From positions 1-57,310 of the forward strand of contig LNFK01000052.1 of assembly GCA_001464315.1 (NCBI GenBank): a DNA stretch of 57,310 nucleotides, written 5' to 3'. The position numbers and the translations under genes are program-made. This document shows positions 53,288 through 57,310 of the stretch, in pieces. Every line of letters starts with the position of its first letter. The first letter of the stretch is position 1. The notes under the pieces are model-generated. The model worked only from the letters and a program-made list of their open reading frames with translations. It was not told where the DNA came from and made no database searches. The DNA comes from Sphingomonadales bacterium Ga0077559 (GTDB taxonomy: Bacteria > Pseudomonadota > Alphaproteobacteria > Sphingomonadales > Sphingomonadaceae).

Positions 53288-55120
53288 TTATTTGGCCCGT
53301 CCTGCAATCCATTCGTCAACCCGGCGTTCGAGGATCGATAATGGCTGCGAACCAGATGCGATAAGGAGATCATGGAAACCCCTAATGTCGAATTTGTTAC
53401 CGAGCGCCTCCTCGGCTCTTTTGCGCTCTTCCATAATTTTGATCATGCCGATCTTGTATCCTGTGGCCTGCCCCGGCAGTGTAATGTAGCGCCGCACTTC
53501 GGAGCGCGACCGTTCGATTGGTTGCCGACCCGTCGAATTCATATATTGCACGGCTTCGTCCTCGGTCCAGCCAAGCGCATGAATACCTGTATCGGTTACG
53601 AGGCGCGCCGCGCGGAACAATTCGGCATCCAACCGCATAAAATCAGCCGCGACGTCAGGAAAAGCATTCATTTCCTTACATAAGGCCTCCGCGTAAAGTC
53701 CCCAGCCTTCGCCAAAGGCCACATAACCGGTTACTGAACGGAACTTTGGTCCGCCACTTTGCCGGACCTGGATGTCGCCTTGGGTATTATGGCCTGGAAC
53801 GGCTTCGTGACACATCAGCGTATAGAGAGCCGCAGGGTCCCCAGTATTTCCTACAAGGTGAACATATGTGCGAGCAGGACGCACACCATCGGGACTTGGC
53901 GCCGATGCATGCGCTGCGCCACCGGCAACTTCACTAAAAGCTGGCTCGCGAACCACCTCGATCCGGTAAGCTGGCAACATACCAAAATATGCCGGAAGCA
54001 AAGTGCGGGTTTTAGCGACAAACGCATTGGCGGTGGCGAGATATTCGGCGCGTGAGGCGTCGTCATAGGGCTTGGGCGGAAAAAGCTTTGCGCGTTCGGC
54101 ATAAAACGCGCTTCGGTCCTTGAATCCTTCCTTTTGTGCCAACGCATCTTGCTCGGCTTCGATCCGCGCCACCTCTTGAAGGCCAATCTTGTGTATTTGG
54201 TCGGCGCTATAATCAGTCGTCGTATTCAGTTTCAGTTCGTTCGCATAATAATCAGCACCACCGGGCAGCGAAATGGCGCCGACGCGTCCGCTGGGCGCAT
54301 CCGGCAAACTGGCCTTCGCCCATTCAATCACTCGACCATAAGCAGGTTTGAGCGCCAATATGGCAGCGCGTGCTTCCGCAAGCAGCGTGTCGGCTTCTTT
54401 GCTCTGAAGTTTGCCTGACGTGACGAGAGCTTCAGTCTTCGCCTGAACGTCCGCCCATAATGCCGCATCGGGGCCTTTGTTAAAAGGAGCGCCGCTAGTC
54501 AGCTTTTCACTGCCCGCGATAACAGTTTCGATCTGAAATTTTGGCGCTCGAACGCCAGCGCGCTCGCTGGCTTTGCTTCGGTCGATTGCGACATCGAGCA
54601 CAGCCGGTATTCCGCGCAGCCGAGCGATATAATGCTTCAAGTCGATGACATCTGCTACTCCGTGCGTGTTGACTAAGAAATCGGCCAGTTGGCTATGAGC
54701 CGAATACAGCCGAGAATAAAAAGGTGGCCGATAGACCCGGTTCGCTTCGGCAATGACTGCCCGATCAGCTTCGAGTGCCCAGATGTCGTAATTTACCTGC
54801 GCTTCGGGTGACAGAGCATCGCGATTAAAGCTCGCCTTCATTCGGGCGACACTTGCCTTACGCCAAGCGACTTGATCCGCAGCAGCCTCGTCGCTTATGT
54901 CATTCCAACGATCTCCTCCTTCTTTCATCCCCAGGCGTGTGGCAACCTGCGGCTGCTGCTTCAGATACTCGCTGAATTCACCGTCGAGAAATAAAGTTAG
55001 GCGGGTGTCCGCCGTTTCAGGAACCGCCGCCACCGTAAGCTTTTGCGCACGCGCAGGGCTAACTGACAACAGTGATGCCGCGATTGCAGTTACAACGCAG
55101 GCGTTCAAAATGATTTTCAT
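53288..55120 (-). CDS. Exported DUF885 family metallopeptidase-like protein
   Basis: A 610-residue secreted protein with signal peptide MKIILNACVVTAIAASLLSV, starting at the ATG at 55120 (GGAG 6 bases upstream; the start at 55144 is rejected). DUF885 proteins have a zinc-binding HExxxGH and a downstream Glu: here CHEAVPGHNTQGD, then VAFGEGWGLYAEALCKE. The C-terminus (HALGWTEDEAVQYMNSTGRQ and RRYITLPGQATGYKIGMIKI) is also typical. Some relatives hydrolyse peptides, others are uncharacterised. It is on the minus strand, convergent with the amidohydrolase gene. Confidence 0.9.
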   Translation of the reverse strand: MKIILNACVVTAIAASLLSVSPARAQKLTVAAVPETADTRLTLFLDGEFSEYLKQQPQVATRLGMKEGGDRWNDISDEAAADQVAWRKASVARMKASFNRDALSPEAQVNYDIWALEADRAVIAEANRVYRPPFYSRLYSAHSQLADFLVNTHGVADVIDLKHYIARLRGIPAVLDVAIDRSKASERAGVRAPKFQIETVIAGSEKLTSGAPFNKGPDAALWADVQAKTEALVTSGKLQSKEADTLLAEARAAILALKPAYGRVIEWAKASLPDAPSGRVGAISLPGGADYYANELKLNTTTDYSADQIHKIGLQEVARIEAEQDALAQKEGFKDRSAFYAERAKLFPPKPYDDASRAEYLATANAFVAKTRTLLPAYFGMLPAYRIEVVREPAFSEVAGGAAHASAPSPDGVRPARTYVHLVGNTGDPAALYTLMCHEAVPGHNTQGDIQVRQSGGPKFRSVTGYVAFGEGWGLYAEALCKEMNAFPDVAADFMRLDAELFRAARLVTDTGIHALGWTEDEAVQYMNSTGRQPIERSRSEVRRYITLPGQATGYKIGMIKIMEERKRAEEALGNKFDIRGFHDLLIASGSQPLSILERRVDEWIAGRAK

Positions 55121-55244
55121 GTTATCTCCGCAGATGGATGGCAAAGGTAATGGTTCTGATGGGTAATGAGAAGCTTAGTCAGCGTATCAAGCCTGCGGTA
55201 AACTGTTTATGCGACACCCCTATTTTTGATTTTCAACAGTAGCC

Positions 55245-55295
55245 TTGCGAGCGCCGGTCGCTGAAAGCAAGCCTCTTGCAGACATTTGCTTGGGC
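55245..55295. repeat. Degenerate intergenic repeat, copy C (short)
   Basis: A short segment, GGTCGCTGAAAGCAAGCC (55256-55273) followed by GCAGACATTTGC. The first is the reverse complement of a GGCTTGCTTTCAGCGACC form of the repeat word; the second is shared with copy B. It lies in the gap between the DUF885 and M20 genes. Confidence 0.4.
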
Positions 55296-55306
55296 ATGAT
55301 TGGCAG

Positions 55307-56920
55307 CTATTTGCCGTCGTCAGTCCCAGTCGGTTTCTCCAGCACCGGAAATTGAATGCCGAGTTGGTCTAGGTAGGTCGGATATCGCACCGGGTCATAA
55401 TAATATTTGCTGAGCTCAGGCTTGTAGCGGGCCATGATCTCGGCGTTTATCTCGATCGCGGGTTTGTCGTTCGGGCCGATCATCGGCAGATATTTCTGCG
55501 TCTTGGTTTGGACGTTTGTGAAATAGTCTCTTGCTGCCTGGCGGAGCTTAGCGTTGGTGAGAAGATCAAGTGTCGTCATCGCGACGACCTTCGCACCTGC
55601 CACCACACCTTTGTGAGCAATAGGTGTCGCCATCGCGATTGCATTGGACCAATGGTGGCCTGGCAGCTCAGGAATGTTGGACGGATAGTTGATGGTAATC
55701 GTCGGCACCGTCCATGACACGTCGCCGATGTCGTCGGACCCGCCGCTTTTGGGTTCCGCCAACGGTGGCTCGAACTTCTTGAGATCGACCGCTAAACCCT
55801 CCTGCTTCTCTGCTTGCACATTCTTCTGGACGAGCTTGGCAAAGGCCTGTTCGCCATCAGTCCATTTTGGCAGTCCAACCGCTTTGATGTTCGCATAGGC
55901 AGCTTCCGCTATCGGTCGGTTGAAGTGTCTCGGGGCCGCAGTGCCAATGATTCGCCGCGTGACCGTTGTATCTGTCATCTTCGCGGCTGCTTCCGATATC
56001 GAATTGCCGATGTCGAAGCTTTTCTGGATTCCCTTGAAATCCTGTTCGCGGAAGAAATACCAGACCGACGCCACGGAAGGCACGACGTTCGGCTGATCGC
56101 CACCGTCGCTGATAACATAATGCGAGCGCTGCTCCGGACGGAGATGCTCGCGCCGCATATTCCAGCCCATGTTCATCAGTTCGACGGCATCGAGTGCAGA
56201 GCGGCCGCGCCATGGGGCAGCGGCCGAATGCGCGCTTTCGCCATTGAATGTATATTCAACCGATACCAGACCGGTGCCTAATGGTTGACCCCATGCTGTT
56301 TCGAGATTGTTGCCGACATGGGTGAACAGCACCGCGTCAACGTCTTTGAATACGCCTTCGCGCACCATGAATGCCTTGCCCGCGACCAGTTCTTCGGCGA
56401 CCCCTGGCCAAAGTAGCAACGTGCCGGCAATGTTGTGGCGCTTCATCAGGTCTCTGACCGCCAGCGCTGCGACGATGTTCACTGCCTGACCTGAATTATG
56501 TCCTTCACCGTGCCCGGGTGCCCCGGCGACCAGCGGCTCGCGCCAGGGGATGCCTGGCTTTTGGTTGGCCTTAGGGATGCCATCGATGTCGCTTCCCAGT
56601 GCGATTACCGGCCCACCAGTGCCGTTGGTCCAGCGGGCAACCCAACCAGTTGGAAGTCCGGCTACACCGCGCTGGACTGTAAATCCTTCCTTTTCGAGGG
56701 CTTCTGTCAGATACTTGGCGGTTTCATATTCTTGGAAAGCCAGTTCGCTGAAGCTGAACAAGGAATCATTGATTTCCTGCGCCAGTTTCATCCGTGCCTC
56801 GACTTCTACCACAGACTGAGACTTAAGCGTGTTCACTGGCGGGGAAGCGACCGCTGCTGCCGCTGTCCCAAAGCCCAAAACCCACGCAATCGCGCAAATA
56901 GCCGACCTTTTCCTGATCAT
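55307..56920 (-). CDS. Exported M20-family amidohydrolase, AbgB-like
   Basis: A 537-residue metal hydrolase of the M20 amidase group, close in layout to p-aminobenzoyl-glutamate hydrolase subunit B. A signal peptide (MIRKRSAICAIAWVLGFGTA) makes it periplasmic, whereas AbgB is cytoplasmic. Marks are NDSLFSFSELAFQEYETAKY, VIALGSDIDGIPKANQKPGI, GAPGHGEGHNSGQAVN as the metal-binding His region, FNGESAHSAAAPWRGRSALD, and the late GHHWSNAIAMATPIAHKG. The metal region reads HGEGHNSGQ rather than the usual HGCGHN. The real substrate is unknown. GGGAGAG upstream of the ATG supports the start at 56920. Confidence 0.88.
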   Translation of the reverse strand: MIRKRSAICAIAWVLGFGTAAAAVASPPVNTLKSQSVVEVEARMKLAQEINDSLFSFSELAFQEYETAKYLTEALEKEGFTVQRGVAGLPTGWVARWTNGTGGPVIALGSDIDGIPKANQKPGIPWREPLVAGAPGHGEGHNSGQAVNIVAALAVRDLMKRHNIAGTLLLWPGVAEELVAGKAFMVREGVFKDVDAVLFTHVGNNLETAWGQPLGTGLVSVEYTFNGESAHSAAAPWRGRSALDAVELMNMGWNMRREHLRPEQRSHYVISDGGDQPNVVPSVASVWYFFREQDFKGIQKSFDIGNSISEAAAKMTDTTVTRRIIGTAAPRHFNRPIAEAAYANIKAVGLPKWTDGEQAFAKLVQKNVQAEKQEGLAVDLKKFEPPLAEPKSGGSDDIGDVSWTVPTITINYPSNIPELPGHHWSNAIAMATPIAHKGVVAGAKVVAMTTLDLLTNAKLRQAARDYFTNVQTKTQKYLPMIGPNDKPAIEINAEIMARYKPELSKYYYDPVRYPTYLDQLGIQFPVLEKPTGTDDGK

Positions 56921-57310
56921 CCCGCTCTCCCATTTTAATCTTGTCCCTCATTGTTATCGGTCCAGCTGCCCGAAAGCAAATTGTCCCGCAGAAGGTACGT
57001 GTGCGAGCGTCCGCTTTCAGGCAAGTCGCGAGCACATGCGATTGCCCGATTTTGGACGCAAAGTTGCCATCATGGGGATGGATCAACAAGATGACTGCTG
57101 TCGCCAATAAATGCTGCCGGTTAAATGGCTAATCCCGCGTCGCGAAACCTGTCGTTCGTTCATCTTGCATTGTCACCGCTGCCAACGACTGCTTCTGTGG
57201 ATCAGATCGGAGTACTAATGGCTGGAATGTTGGGGGGAGCGGACAGGCAGGTCTTCGACGAAGAGTTGAGATAGCTGCCGTTCGCCAGAACAATAATTCA
57301 TCAACAAAGT
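56921..57310. other. Intergenic region to window edge with repeat copies D and E
   Basis: No gene is seen. Two repeat-like stretches are present: 56970-57035 (CGAAAGCAAATTG and GTCCGCTTTCAGGCAAGTCGC) and 57205-57290 (TAATGGCTGGAATGTTGGGG and GGAGCGGACAGGCAGG). The next gene lies outside the window. Confidence 0.45.

Overview
The window looks like chromosomal DNA of a sphingomonad (Alphaproteobacteria, Sphingomonadales; Sphingopyxis/Sphingorhabdus-like). I infer this from gene content, not from a search: rpoB, lepA, typA and mnmA are alphaproteobacterial in style, there is a SciP/DUF1153 CtrA inhibitor, a large TonB-dependent receptor, an adrenodoxin-type ferredoxin reductase, and at least three promoters of the alphaproteobacterial general-stress type GGAAC-N16-CGTT (EcfG sigma factor). 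There is no IS element, tRNA, rRNA, CRISPR array or prophage that I can support.

Layout. 1-4.4 kb: rpoB (5' part, minus strand, with its own sigma70-like promoter), a stress-type DUF2945 gene and lepA. 4.4-7.5 kb: gene remnants, an acetoin-reductase-like SDR, and a Nal1-like serine protease with a small protein resembling its N-terminal domain, beside an AT-rich spacer. 7.8-14 kb: a lipoprotein alpha/beta hydrolase coupled to kynureninase, an ABC-F protein, and a tspO-pnuC-ribosylnicotinamide kinase-DUF1289 run. 14-16.8 kb: a class II-type PHA synthase and an mcl-type PHA depolymerase. 16.8-21 kb: a Kef-type antiporter divergent from a TonB receptor, with a 33-bp near-perfect palindrome between them. 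21-25 kb: ferredoxin reductase, an RNase H-like protein, a nucleosidase and DUF445. 25-30.7 kb: an RND efflux pair, the GlsB/YeaQ stress membrane protein and sciP. 30.8-37.6 kb: mnmA and a series of small membrane, lipoprotein and DUF genes, a YhiN-type flavoprotein and an outer-membrane barrel. 37.6-46.5 kb: typA, a BASS transporter, the ybbA-ybbP/tesA locus, and a TelA/XpaC-like pair. 46.5-50.9 kb: an autotransporter serine protease behind a full CtrA-type box, and a GNAT acetyltransferase. 51-57.3 kb: three exported hydrolases (amidohydrolase, DUF885 metallopeptidase, M20/AbgB-like) separated by degenerate intergenic repeats.

Themes. Genes are packed tightly. Many starts overlap the previous stop (ATGA, GTGA, TTGA, TAATG), and five convergent pairs interlock their stop codons by exactly 4 bp. 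Several genes deal with NAD precursors or tryptophan breakdown (kynU, pnuC, ribosylnicotinamide kinase), carbon storage (phaC, phaZ) and envelope or exported hydrolysis. The least explained items are the Nal1-like protease pair, the long palindromes at 18.2 kb and 39.5 kb, and the stress and cell-cycle promoter sites found by eye.
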